Under the pieces are notes generated by a model, which was not told the DNA's origin, did no database searches, and saw only the letters and a list, made by a program, of their open reading frames with translations. Both the position numbers and the translations under genes were made by a program. This document shows positions 27,755 through 37,716 of a stretch of 64,000 bases of DNA, in pieces. Each line of letters starts with the position of its first letter. The stretch's first letter is position 1. The DNA lies in the NCBI GenBank assembly GCA_965223835.1, contig CBDCXQ010000001.1, positions 2,108,001-2,172,000 of the forward strand. The letters are read 5' to 3'. This DNA is from CAVYXZ01 sp965223835. Lineage in GTDB: Bacteria > Chloroflexota > Anaerolineae > Aggregatilineales > Phototrophicaceae.

Positions 27755-27761
27755 ATTGATT

Positions 27762-28184
27762 TTACCGAGTTTGATTACGGCTATCTTTAACGCGAGCACG
27801 CCAGGTTTCGGTCGCCATAATGGCATCCGGCGTGCCGATATGGTTGAGGCTTTGATAGGCCTGTCGAATGACGCTCATATTCTCATCGCCGAGACGATAT
27901 TCTTCGAGGATTTGAATGAGTTTGGGCACAATTCGATTACTTAGATCTTCCGGCTTAACATGTGAGACTAAACTTGCCAAAGCCCAGGCCGCAGCTTTTC
28001 TTGTGTCCTGGGGTTTTGTTTGATCTAAGGCGTCGAGCAGGATGGTGAGTGATTCTCGGGCAACAACTGAATTACCCGGTTTCGTGAGATGTGCCAGGCA
28101 AATTGCGGCTCGCTTGCTTTCTTCATCGGGTAGCAAAAGTTGTTGGGCTAACTTGTTAACCTGCCTTATCTGGATGTTTTTCAT
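27762..28184 (-). CDS. small HEAT repeat protein
   Basis: 140 residues composed of HEAT-type helix pairs (SKRAAICLAHL, RKAAAWALASLV, IRQAYQSLNHIGTPDAI). The last repeat resembles the HEAT repeats of the large TIR-NACHT protein. It is convergent with the TIR-FGE gene, 7 bases from its end, with no clear terminator between them. Binding partner unknown; a repeat-only regulator or sensor for the neighbouring TIR proteins is conceivable. Confidence 0.78.
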   Translation of the reverse strand: MKNIQIRQVNKLAQQLLLPDEESKRAAICLAHLTKPGNSVVARESLTILLDALDQTKPQDTRKAAAWALASLVSHVKPEDLSNRIVPKLIQILEEYRLGDENMSVIRQAYQSLNHIGTPDAIMATETWRARVKDSRNQTR

Positions 28185-28462
28185 CTCTCTCCTGATAACG
28201 ATGGTGTGAAATATGGAGCAAAGAAATATTTGTTAACTAACTTGCTATTATACACTGCTATTGATGCTGCACAACTAATTGTAACCTGTAGAACAATTTA
28301 GTAACCTATATCGATTGACAGTGCCAGACATGCGAGAGGATTGCAGATATTTGTTGAACACAAATCCCCGCTGTAACTATGATGTTATACATACAAGATC
28401 TTTGCACCTAAGCCAGCGGGCAACAGGTGACTGATCTATAAATCTTAACGAAGGAATTTATT

Positions 28463-30012
28463 ATGAACGTTATTGTCATTTTGTGCGATACGTTGCGTCG
28501 TGACCATTGCAGCCCTTACACTGGCGGCAAACCCTTGAACCAATGTTGGAGCCGGGAAGCGCCCGGTTGGTCTGTGCCTACGCCCAATATGGAACGGTTG
28601 CGGCGCGGGGCACGGTGTTCGACAATGCTTATTGTGGTAGCTCGCCTGTATGCCGGCGCGTCGCGATATTTATACGGGGCGCTACGAGTTTCTGGAGCGC
28701 GGCTTGGGGGACCGCTGGAAGAAGAGGACCTCGATCTGCCAAGACAGATTTCTGGTCTGCCGAATCAATCAATCGAAAAAGTATTGGCGGACGGTCATGA
28801 CATCAGCTATCTGATAACCGATCACTTTCATCTCTGGGAAAAGGGGTCGGGAAATTACCACATGGGCTATACAGGCTTCGACTTCATTCGAGGAGTTGAG
28901 GGCGATGGTTGGTACACGCACCCCCGCAGTGGATTTGCGTTACCAGAAGCGGACCGACTGCGCATGAATGAGCGTCATTGGCGCAATGTTCATCACATTC
29001 GCCAAACCGAGGCTGACTGGTTCAGTCCACAGGTGTTTCGCCGGGCCGCTGAATGGCTGGAAAACAACCATGAATATGATGATTTTTATCTGCATCTCGA
29101 TTGTTTTGATCCGCATGAACCCTGGGATCCTCCGAAAGAACTGGTTGAGCAATTTGATCCACATGCCTACGCCGGTGGATTGGTCGGGTCATGCGCCTTA
29201 TGCCAAATGGGAAGGTCAAATTACACCGGAACAATTTCTTAGTATTCGGGCACGTTATGCGGCCAATGTCGTGTTGGTTGATCGCTGGCTGGGTTATCTG
29301 CTGGATGCGATGGATCGCCCTGAATTTGTGGGAAAATACCATGGTCATCTTTACGACCGATCATGGCACGTATAATGGCGATCATAGCCGAACTGGCAAG
29401 TTGCAGACCCACCAGCATGATGCGGTCGCACATATCCCATTTATTGTTGCGCATCCTCAATTTGGGCATGGCGAACGGCGCAGCCAATTAGTTCAACTTG
29501 TCGATATTTACCCAACGGTGCTGGCCGCTGGAGATCGGCCTATTCCAGCGGACCGACATGGGGTCAATCTGTTGCTGGTGTTAGAAGATCCAGAAGCAGC
29601 AACTCGCGACTTCGCTATTAGCGGCATTTTTGGGACAAGTGTGTCGATTACGGATGGTGACTGGGTGCTGCACCAATCGCCCGTTGCTGAAAATCAACCA
29701 CTTTATTGGTATGGGTATTGCCTGGCGAAGTTCTTAAATTATGATTTGGGACCTTATGTCGATGGGCGGCGTGAGGTTAGGTCGGTGCCCATGGGCGAAC
29801 CAGTTGGCGCGGGCATGGCCTCAACCGACAGACGTGCGTGGCAAGCCCCAACCTGGTTAAGTGACAAGCAGCAGGATGTTAACGAGTTGGTCAACCTCGC
29901 TGATGAACAGCCGGCTAAGCTGGCCGAAATGCAACGCGTGCTCAAACAGAAGCTTATTGAGATTGGGGCACCGGATGAACAGTTGCTACGCCTGGGTATC
30001 GCAGCGATATAG
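28463..30012 (+). pseudogene. sulfatase, broken by about five single-base indels
   Basis: Starts at ATG 28463 with AAGGAA upstream (MNVIVILCDTLRRDH). Sulfatase sequence can be followed through all three frames: shifts near 28600, 28645 and 28705 (around NAYCGSSP...CMPARRDIYTGRYEF, so the CxPxR active-site Cys is still encoded), near 29170 (before DWSGHAPYAKWEGQ), and in an A run near 29337 (before TMVIFTTDHGTYNGDH). It then runs to the stop at 30012. Apart from the indels the protein looks conserved, with no other stops. If repaired it would be an approximately 500-residue alkaline-phosphatase-fold sulfatase like its neighbours. Clustered indels in short runs make base-call error as likely as decay. 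Confidence 0.83.
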
Positions 30013-30027
30013 GCACGGGAGATAATC

Positions 30028-31020
30028 ATGAAACAGGCAGCTGCCATTGTCTTTACTGGTGTCAATCAAGTTGAATTGCGGCAGGTCAATGTCCCCGACC
30101 CTGGGCCAGATGAAGTGCAGATTCGCACTCAATATTCGACCATTAGTGGTGGTACTGAGGGCTGGATTCTGCAAAATCTGTTTACGTGGCAGCCGACCAA
30201 TTATCCTTGTATTCCGGGTTATCAACGAGTTGGCGTCGTTGAAGCGGTTGGGTCCAATATCTCGAACTGGCAAGTTGGTGATCGCGTGGTGGCAACTCGT
30301 AGCCATTGGGCGGATGGGCTGAATGCGCAAAGCGGTGCTCATGCCGCGCTGGGCAATACGCCAGTTTCTGAAGTCTATGCGGTTCCGCAGGGTGTTGAAG
30401 ACGTTGATGCCGCTGGTACGGTCGTCGCTCAGGTCGGCTACAATGCGGCTAGCCGGGCGACCATTGATGATGGTGATTGGGCGGTGGTTTATGGTGATGG
30501 ATTGATCGGCCAGAGTGCGGCCCAGGCGATGCGGGCACGGGGGGCACGAGTGATTCTGGTAGGTCATCGGGCAGACCGTTTACGTATGGCGAAAGCCCAT
30601 AGCGCTGATGTGGTGATTAATAGCCATGATGCGGCGGTAATTGACATAATTCATAAGCAAACGAATGGTAAACCTGTCCCGGTTGTGCTGGATTCGGTGC
30701 AGCATGAAGCTGCTCAAGCCGAATATATGCCGCTGCTGGAACGGGCCAAAGGTCAGATTGTCTATTGCGGTTTTACACCGGGAACGACCTGGGCAGATAT
30801 GGGCCTGTTGCAACGTTATGAAGTCACGACCCATTTTATTTCTGGTTGGACCCGTTCGCGGATGGATGCAACGCTGCAGCGCTTTGCTGAAGGCAAAATG
30901 GCCTTGCGTAAGCTCATAACGCATCTCGCGCCATTTCATCAGGGGCCACAACTCTATGAGTTGCATCTGAACAAATCCGAACCTTTTTTAGGGATGACAC
31001 TCGATTGGACCACCTCATGA
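30028..31020 (+). CDS. zinc-type alcohol dehydrogenase family (MDR) oxidoreductase
   Basis: 330 residues of the medium-chain dehydrogenase family: N-terminal GroES-like half (ISGGTEGW, PGYQRVGVVEAVG) and a Rossmann half with GDGLIGQSAAQ. The usual catalytic-zinc Cys near residue 40 is replaced (ISGGTE), as in BchC-like and some sugar-alcohol members. It would oxidise or reduce a sugar or polyol with NAD(P). Follows the broken sulfatase by 15 bases and overlaps the next gene by ATGA, so the three form one operon. Confidence 0.85.
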   Translation: MKQAAAIVFTGVNQVELRQVNVPDPGPDEVQIRTQYSTISGGTEGWILQNLFTWQPTNYPCIPGYQRVGVVEAVGSNISNWQVGDRVVATRSHWADGLNAQSGAHAALGNTPVSEVYAVPQGVEDVDAAGTVVAQVGYNAASRATIDDGDWAVVYGDGLIGQSAAQAMRARGARVILVGHRADRLRMAKAHSADVVINSHDAAVIDIIHKQTNGKPVPVVLDSVQHEAAQAEYMPLLERAKGQIVYCGFTPGTTWADMGLLQRYEVTTHFISGWTRSRMDATLQRFAEGKMALRKLITHLAPFHQGPQLYELHLNKSEPFLGMTLDWTTS

Positions 31021-31910
31021 ACGTGCTCATTACCGGTGCCTGTGGGTTTATAGGCCGCGAATTGATCAAAGAATTGGAAGTTCACGGGCATGATCTACGT
31101 TTGCTCGACATGACCCGACCAGAAGATGCAACGGTTTTTCGGGGACAGGCGGGACGGGCGCATATCCCGCTGGTGACCGACTGGCCGTTTGTTCAGGCCG
31201 AAGTCACCGATCCAGAAGCGATGCTAACTGCCTGCACGGACATGGAGGCGGTTATTCACCTGGCGGGCGAACCGCGGGGCTTACCGGAAATTGGTGTGGA
31301 AACATTCCGTAGCAACGCTCTCGGCACCTTTGTTGCTATCGACAGCGCGCACCGGGCCGGGGTACAACGGTTCATGTGTGCATCAAGTATCAATGCTTTC
31401 GGTACATTCTTCTGGCGTTTAAGCGGTAAACCCGCGCCGTATACATCTATGCCCCTGAGTGAAGACTTTGAGCCAGTGCCTGAAGACCCATATAGCCTGA
31501 GCAAACTGGTTAATGAAGAGACCTGTGCCACGTATCATCGGGCCTATGGCATGACCACCGCTGCCTTCCGCTTTGCCGGGGTATGGCCGCAGGAACGTTA
31601 CGAGCAAACGCTTGAACAAGGGTTACTTCCGACGACAGCCTGGTCAGATGATCTTTATCAGTGGGTCCATGTTAGCGATATTGTGCGCGGGATCCGGCAG
31701 GCGTTGGAAACAGCTAACATGCCGGGGTATGGGGCTTATACGTTAGGGGCGGGGGATACGCGCTGCCCCGAGCCAACATTGAACCTGCTCACTCAGTTTC
31801 GGCCCGACCTCGCTGTGACGACTGCGCTTCCCGGTCGCGCCCCGCTATTGTCGATTGAAAAGGCTCGAAGTACCTTCGGCTATGATCCACAATATCGTCT
31901 GGGCGATTAG
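31017..31910 (+). CDS. NAD-dependent epimerase/dehydratase (extended SDR), uronate-dehydrogenase-like
   Basis: 297 residues. N-terminal nucleotide site TGACGFIG and active-site PYSLSK (YxxxK), with Ser in CASSINAFG. The opening sequence and length resemble uronate dehydrogenases and sugar-nucleotide epimerases; a step in acidic sugar use fits the sulfatase/sialidase context. ATG at 31017 overlaps the previous TGA (ATGA). It is convergent with the next sulfatase, 15 bases away. Confidence 0.83.
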   Translation: MNVLITGACGFIGRELIKELEVHGHDLRLLDMTRPEDATVFRGQAGRAHIPLVTDWPFVQAEVTDPEAMLTACTDMEAVIHLAGEPRGLPEIGVETFRSNALGTFVAIDSAHRAGVQRFMCASSINAFGTFFWRLSGKPAPYTSMPLSEDFEPVPEDPYSLSKLVNEETCATYHRAYGMTTAAFRFAGVWPQERYEQTLEQGLLPTTAWSDDLYQWVHVSDIVRGIRQALETANMPGYGAYTLGAGDTRCPEPTLNLLTQFRPDLAVTTALPGRAPLLSIEKARSTFGYDPQYRLGD

Positions 31911-31925
31911 AAGTCGTTATTCTGA

Positions 31926-33437
31926 TTATGCGACACTCCATTTGGGCGGTGCCGGGTTTGGCGACTGCACGCGACCGTTGCGCATATCTTGGGCGCATAT
32001 AACCATTTCCAGTAACATTGATTGCAATTTTTGTCGAATATCTAAATATTCTGGATGATGCCAGAGGTTGCGCATCTCGGTTGGGTCATGGTGGCGATCA
32101 TAAAGTTCGCCGTCGGACTGATTGACATAGTAAACAAGCTTCCAACGTTCTGTTGTCAGAACACGCATTTTCATCGGAACGAAATCATCGTCGTTCTCGG
32201 TGAGGGCGACTGAGCGTGCCGCAGGCGTCGCGTCGATTAGCGTGGATGCCAACGATTGTCCTTGAATGCCTTCTGGCTCAGTCACCTGCGCTAAATCAAG
32301 CAAAGTAGGGGCAATGTCAAGCGTTGACGCGACTGATGTGATTTGCCGATTCACAATCTGAGGCCCATGCCAGATTAATGGGATGCGCAGTACACTATCG
32401 TAGGGCAGGCCCTTGCCATAAAACCCGTGATCGCCCAGATAATCACCATGATCGGATAGGACAACCACGACCGTGTTTTCAGCCAATCCTTGCTCTTCGA
32501 GAGTGGCGAGAATACGTCCAATCTGGTCATCAATGAGCGAAACCATACCGTAATAAATTGCTTTGACCTGTTGCCAATCGGCATTCGTCAACTGCGAATA
32601 ATCGTGCGGCGGCGTGCCGATAATGCGATCTATTGGCCGACCATCAGTGCGGGTGATATTACCATTGCGCCTGAAATAAACCTGCTCATGCAGCGACGGA
32701 AGTTCATGCGACTCGGTCACGGGTGGGATTGGCAACGGCATTTTAGCGGGATCATACATGCTGGCATAGGGTTCGGGCACGGTGAAGGGATAGTGCGGGT
32801 CGGGGAATGAGACCTGTAAGAAAAACGGCCTGCTCCCGGCGTTCTGTAAAAATTTTATAGTGCGGTTGCCAATATAATTACTTGAATGGACCTCTGATGG
32901 TAGTTCCCAGGAATAGGTATTCACGCCGTTGGGATAGGCTTGGCGTTGATGAATTCTTTCCCGCCAGTCGGGTACATGATCTTCCAGCCAGGCGGTATAA
33001 CGCGGCCCAAAACAGCCATCGCCATGCCCGTTGACCAGATCAACTTCCTGGAAACCATAGTAATGTCTGCTTGTGTCCAACGCTTGTTGAACGGCTGATG
33101 GTTCAGCCCGTTGCGGAACCAGGTGAATTTTGCCAATTGAAGCGGTGCGGTAGCCATTGTCGGCCAAAACTTGCGGGAGAAAACGTGGGTCATCGGGCGT
33201 CACGCAGCCCACCATCCGCGAGCGCAGTGCCGATGGATAACACCCGGTCAAGATGGACGCGCGGCTGGGCGTACAGGTCGGTTGTGTCACCATACATTGG
33301 GTAAATACGGTGCCAGTCTGAGCCAGTCGGTCGATATTTGGGGTCTGAACAATGGGATTCCCGGCAAAACCCAGCGCATCGGCCCGTAGCTCATCACAAA
33401 TGATGAAGAGAAAGTTGGGTCGAGTATCCGATTTCAT
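31926..33437 (-). CDS. sulfatase (Cys-type, alkaline-phosphatase fold)
   Basis: 503 residues. CTPSRASILTG at 55-65 carries the Cys55 that is converted to formylglycine. Metal ligands: CDE near the N-terminus and the later SDHGDYLGDHG. It would remove sulfate esters from a sugar. No signal peptide is seen (MKSDTRPNFLFII), so it likely works in the cytoplasm on imported oligosaccharides. Its start is 1 base from the end of the sialidase-like gene, so the two are translated together. Confidence 0.92.
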   Translation of the reverse strand: MKSDTRPNFLFIICDELRADALGFAGNPIVQTPNIDRLAQTGTVFTQCMVTQPTCTPSRASILTGCYPSALRSRMVGCVTPDDPRFLPQVLADNGYRTASIGKIHLVPQRAEPSAVQQALDTSRHYYGFQEVDLVNGHGDGCFGPRYTAWLEDHVPDWRERIHQRQAYPNGVNTYSWELPSEVHSSNYIGNRTIKFLQNAGSRPFFLQVSFPDPHYPFTVPEPYASMYDPAKMPLPIPPVTESHELPSLHEQVYFRRNGNITRTDGRPIDRIIGTPPHDYSQLTNADWQQVKAIYYGMVSLIDDQIGRILATLEEQGLAENTVVVVLSDHGDYLGDHGFYGKGLPYDSVLRIPLIWHGPQIVNRQITSVASTLDIAPTLLDLAQVTEPEGIQGQSLASTLIDATPAARSVALTENDDDFVPMKMRVLTTERWKLVYYVNQSDGELYDRHHDPTEMRNLWHHPEYLDIRQKLQSMLLEMVICAQDMRNGRVQSPNPAPPKWSVA

Positions 33438-33438
33438 G

Positions 33439-34539
33439 TTAGCCGTTATCTGCGCCGTCGGTTAACCACGCCAGGTTAAACCGTGCCACTGCCAGGTAAT
33501 CATCCGAATCGCTGCCATTGGACCTGCCGCGTTCAAAGGCGCAAATAATCGTTCCATCGGGGCAAACCGCCAGTGCGCTGTAACCTGAATAGCCTGGCTC
33601 AATGACCTTCGAAATCGGCCAGGTCTGGCACTCATCATAGCTCAGCTTGACCGTGACATTCTTACGTGTCAAAAAGAGTTCTGACCCCTTTTTATCCTGT
33701 CCTTCCAGATTATTGGGGTTGGAAAATAGAATCCGGCTGCGCCTATCGGCAGCGCTACTATAGCGGAATATCGTCCCCTGACAGGTCGGTTCCAACAATG
33801 CTGGATCCAGCCAGGGTGTTGTCCAGGGGCCGGTCCCATCTGCGCTGGTTGTGATGACCCGGCGTTTGACACCGACACCATTACGCATATTCATCAAAAC
33901 TCGGCCATCTTCTAGCTCAACTGCACAGGTTTCATTCAGGTTGGGCACGATGTCGGGGATCATCTGGCTGGCTTGCCAGGTTTGTCCATGATCGTCGCTA
34001 TAAATGGCAGCGCAGCGATTGGGGCGGTGGGCTTTGCTGTGCGATTCGGATAACCAGACCGGGATAAATAACCGCCCACTGGTCAATTGAATGCCGTTGG
34101 GCAGCCCGATAGCAATTACTCCCCAGTCGTATTCTGGTCGGAAGGCTTCAAAGGTCGCTGTAATCTCAACCGGTGAGGTGAACGTTTCACCATCATCAGC
34201 GGTCTTCATGTAGAAGGCACGAGCGTAATTGAAACAAAACAGGACATGTACCGCGCCGGTTTTGTGATCGACAATTGTATTGCAATTATGCAATGGGCCT
34301 TCACCAAAGTCGCGATGATCGATCAACTTTCGCGGTGCTTCCCAGGTCTGGCCGTTATCATGGCTACGGCGCAGCATAATATCAATTGCATCCCAGTCAC
34401 TCCCACGCCCAAACCGGGCTTCGGTGTGTACCAGCGCAACACCGCTTGGCGTAACACACGCACCAGGAATGCGATATTTGGTATAACCATCGGTGTTGGC
34501 TTCAAATAGATTGGTGATTTCAAAAAATGATTCGGTCAT
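33439..34539 (-). CDS. sialidase-fold (BNR/Asp-box) protein
   Basis: 366 residues, six-bladed beta-propeller type. YRIP near the N-terminus (the F/YRIP motif of sialidases) and Asp boxes SHDNGQTW, SDDHGQTW and the weaker SYDECQTW. No signal peptide. Family members cleave sialic or related nonulosonic acids, or other acidic sugars; this gene may have any of these substrates. Sits in tandem between two sulfatases. Confidence 0.85.
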   Translation of the reverse strand: MTESFFEITNLFEANTDGYTKYRIPGACVTPSGVALVHTEARFGRGSDWDAIDIMLRRSHDNGQTWEAPRKLIDHRDFGEGPLHNCNTIVDHKTGAVHVLFCFNYARAFYMKTADDGETFTSPVEITATFEAFRPEYDWGVIAIGLPNGIQLTSGRLFIPVWLSESHSKAHRPNRCAAIYSDDHGQTWQASQMIPDIVPNLNETCAVELEDGRVLMNMRNGVGVKRRVITTSADGTGPWTTPWLDPALLEPTCQGTIFRYSSAADRRSRILFSNPNNLEGQDKKGSELFLTRKNVTVKLSYDECQTWPISKVIEPGYSGYSALAVCPDGTIICAFERGRSNGSDSDDYLAVARFNLAWLTDGADNG

Positions 34540-34560
34540 CGTTTGCTCACTTATTGGCAG

Positions 34561-35955
34561 TTAGAAGCGGGTTGTTTGGGGCAGGCCGACGTCAACCGCT
34601 AATGCCAGGGCATCGAAGCTCAGTTTCAAGAGCTGCATTTGGATAACAGCATAGTCCGGCTGATTCCACAGATTTTTGAATTCGCCGGGATCGGTTTCCA
34701 GGTCAAACAATTCACCAATTTCGTGCCCGTGATAAACCACCAGCTTATAGCGTGTATCGCGGAGCATGGTTGCATAGGTCCCGTTAAACTCTGGGCGGGC
34801 ACTCGGATTGAGCGCACGATAATATTCACAGCGCACAAAATCGCGGTGTTGATGTGGAGCAGTGCTGCCATTCAGAATGGGTAAAAGCGACTGTCCCTGC
34901 ATTTGTGCTGGAATAGGTTGTTCGGCGATTTCCAGCAAGGTGGGTGCGATGTCGGTTAGTTCAACGAGTGCATTGCTGACCGTTCCAGTGGGGAAGTGGC
35001 CGGGCCACGACATAATTAACGGCACGCGCACCAGACCTTCATAAAAGCGGCAGCCTTTGGCAACCAGACCATGATCGCCCAACATCTCGCCATGATCGCT
35101 CATGAAGATTACGACGGTATTTTCCCGTTGCCCGGTACGTTCCAGCGCGTCCAACATCCGGCCTACATTATCGTCAATCAACTCGATCATGGCATAATAT
35201 GCCGCTTGAATCCATTGCGCGTTGAACTGTTCAGGGCGGCGTGCAGGATTTTGAAAGTCGATGTTATTGAGCCGAGCCTGAGCCTCTAAATCGGATTCAC
35301 GAAACAAGGGGCCGGGCATGTCGTCTACAACGTAGCGGTCGAGGTAAGGTTGCGGTGGGTCGAAGGGCACATGTGGGTCGAAGACATTGACGCTCATCAG
35401 CCAGTGTTGACCAGTAGTTTCTATAAAATCTAGCGCCCGGTCCGTACACCAGGTTGTCTGATGCAATTCAGGAGGAATCGCCGCTGGATTTTCCAGCATC
35501 TTGCCCAGATCATGCCCCTGTTCACGCAGCCAATCAGCATACGCATGTTGTCCCGGCGGCCATTGGTCGTGTACACCATGACTCCAATGAAAGACCGCGT
35601 AGCCATCGTCGTTTGGCCGGGGTTCAGTGCGGCCCTGTGCGCCCGCTAAATGGAGTTTTCCCGCCAGACCACAGGTGTAGCCCACGTCGGCCAGCAGTTT
35701 TGTAACCAGTGGGGCTGCTTCAGCCCACTTATCATTGCCATTCATGCAGCCATGAACGCTACTGGGGTACATACCTGTCAAAAAGCTCGCTCGGCTGGGG
35801 GTGCAAATCGGACTCTGGCAAAAGGCGTGGGTAAAAGCGACACCTTCGGCCACTAATCGGTCCAGATTGGGTGTATTTATATGGGGATTGTTGAGCGCAT
35901 GAATGGTATCGAAACGTTGTTGATCGGTACAGATCCATAAAATGTTCGGCGGCAT
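34561..35955 (-). CDS. sulfatase (Cys-type)
   Basis: 464 residues. CTPSR at 51-55 with active-site Cys51, N-terminal metal site CTDQQR (9-14) and SDHGEMLGDHG. No signal peptide. Start overlaps the stop of the upstream sialidase-like gene (TGATG). Probably desulfates an imported oligosaccharide; chain length and motifs are normal. Confidence 0.92.
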   Translation of the reverse strand: MPPNILWICTDQQRFDTIHALNNPHINTPNLDRLVAEGVAFTHAFCQSPICTPSRASFLTGMYPSSVHGCMNGNDKWAEAAPLVTKLLADVGYTCGLAGKLHLAGAQGRTEPRPNDDGYAVFHWSHGVHDQWPPGQHAYADWLREQGHDLGKMLENPAAIPPELHQTTWCTDRALDFIETTGQHWLMSVNVFDPHVPFDPPQPYLDRYVVDDMPGPLFRESDLEAQARLNNIDFQNPARRPEQFNAQWIQAAYYAMIELIDDNVGRMLDALERTGQRENTVVIFMSDHGEMLGDHGLVAKGCRFYEGLVRVPLIMSWPGHFPTGTVSNALVELTDIAPTLLEIAEQPIPAQMQGQSLLPILNGSTAPHQHRDFVRCEYYRALNPSARPEFNGTYATMLRDTRYKLVVYHGHEIGELFDLETDPGEFKNLWNQPDYAVIQMQLLKLSFDALALAVDVGLPQTTRF

Positions 35956-37547
35956 CAGGCTAAATCCTCTGGCTCGAGATAAACTCCAACGAGATGGCTG
36001 GTATCAGGAACATCACCGAAGTTCGTGTAGTCAACTAGATAGACGCTGCCATCTTCGCGCTGGATCCAGGATGAGTAGCCATGATCGGGCCACGGCTGCT
36101 GGGCCGGGTGATTACCGTGAATCTGGATCAGGCGATCACGTTGATATTGGTCCGGCCATGAACCTTGCGCTGCGTTCCACGACCATTGGAAATCATCTAA
36201 AGTCGGATTGCCGACTGAGTAGCTGACACTTCGCCAATAGCTGCGACCGCTATCATTAAACTGACCAAACTGTGTTCGTCGGGTTGGGTCACCCCCGTGA
36301 AAATCGCTGGCAGGGTATTCTTCACGAAAGACGTTGCGATTGAGCACAATTTCACCATCTAGCAAGACGCGTAACCAACCACGTTTGTGATACAGGCGAA
36401 TGTGATGGTACTCGGTCATATCAACCGCATGTTTGAGATAGCCACGCCCCCGGCGCAAGTAGAGACCATCGGGCGCGATCTCAACAAATTGCCATAGTCG
36501 TGAGATCGACATAAACGCGACGGCTGCATTGCCCGATGCTTCCACGCGCACTTTGGCCTGAAAATCAACCTCACTGAAGGGTGACTCTGGCGGTAAGAGC
36601 GTGTAGCGACATTCATGTTCGGGGAGATTTTGAATCATGAGTGCTTCAGAGGTTAGCGCTGCCTGGAATTTGCGACGGGGGCCACCGATGGCGTAGGTTC
36701 CAGCTTCAGCATCGAGATCACCAACCCAGGCATACGTCCCCAGCCCGCCGTTGACATGGCGTCCCGTCACCAGTACGCGGCCATCGCCCAGTTGTTTGGC
36801 ATAGGGGCGGTGCAGGGCAAAAGGCATCATTTGCGGCGACGTCCACGTATAGCCATTATCTTCAGAGAACGCAACAAACGACGGAATGCCCGCAGAATGA
36901 TTCTCCCGCAGAATGCAGGCGAGGCGTTTGCCACCGTCCAGGATAAGGACCCCGCCTTCGCAAAATCGATGATAACCATCGTATGCAATCGTGCCGCGTT
37001 CGGTCCAGGTCACGCCGCCATCTGCCGACGCCCACAGAACATCAGCAAATTCCTGACCCGCGCCACGCATAAGGTGAGTGGCAACACCGATGGTGCCGTC
37101 GGGTAGGTCGATGACGCGATCAGGCTCAAAACCCAGAATGGCGTTTGTTTGGCGCTCGGTCCAGGTATTGCCGTTGTCTTCGCTCCAGTAGAGCCAGTTG
37201 CCCGGCGGTTGATCTTCATGAAAGTGCGTATCATCATTGTGATCAATAATCACCACCAGGCGACCATCATTCAAGCGACTGAGACGGGGTGTGACCAACC
37301 GTTCTTCGCCTTTCGTCAAGTCCGCCCGGTCAATCTCGCGATGTTTAAACCAGGTGCGACCATCATCGTCACTGGCGAGTAAGGTGAGCACTTGATTTTG
37401 CAGCGACCAATGAGCATCGGTATCGGCATAGATGAGCATGAGCCGACCTGAAGGCAGGGCGATGAGGTCCGGGTTTTTGGTAAAACGATTCGGACTGCGC
37501 CAGATATCAAATACCTTGTGATTGACGGAACGTGGGGGAATGTGCAT
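35955..37547 (-). CDS. sialidase-fold (BNR) protein with C-terminal extension
   Basis: About 530 residues. Four Asp boxes are visible: SDDDGRTW, SEDNGNTW, SADGGVTW and SEDNGYTW. After the propeller the C-terminal part (ASGNAAVAFMSISRLWQFVEIAP onwards, about 320-440) looks like a beta-sandwich carbohydrate-binding or LamG-like insert, a guess from pattern. The ATG at 37547 is preferred to the TTG one codon earlier; AAAGGAA precedes it. No signal peptide. Confidence 0.8.
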   Translation of the reverse strand: MHIPPRSVNHKVFDIWRSPNRFTKNPDLIALPSGRLMLIYADTDAHWSLQNQVLTLLASDDDGRTWFKHREIDRADLTKGEERLVTPRLSRLNDGRLVVIIDHNDDTHFHEDQPPGNWLYWSEDNGNTWTERQTNAILGFEPDRVIDLPDGTIGVATHLMRGAGQEFADVLWASADGGVTWTERGTIAYDGYHRFCEGGVLILDGGKRLACILRENHSAGIPSFVAFSEDNGYTWTSPQMMPFALHRPYAKQLGDGRVLVTGRHVNGGLGTYAWVGDLDAEAGTYAIGGPRRKFQAALTSEALMIQNLPEHECRYTLLPPESPFSEVDFQAKVRVEASGNAAVAFMSISRLWQFVEIAPDGLYLRRGRGYLKHAVDMTEYHHIRLYHKRGWLRVLLDGEIVLNRNVFREEYPASDFHGGDPTRRTQFGQFNDSGRSYWRSVSYSVGNPTLDDFQWSWNAAQGSWPDQYQRDRLIQIHGNHPAQQPWPDHGYSSWIQREDGSVYLVDYTNFGDVPDTSHLVGVYLEPEDLA

Positions 37548-37716
37548 CAATAAGTTCCTTTAAGTGAATAATTTCCGATTATGGGTTCAAAAGCCGATTA
37601 ACACCTGTTTCCAGAACACCGGCCAGAACCGTTACGCGACCGCCTGCTGCTGCCACCACCTTAAGCCAATATACGGCGGCTGTGTCGATCTGTTGATCGC
37701 GGGTGAGGGGTTGCCA

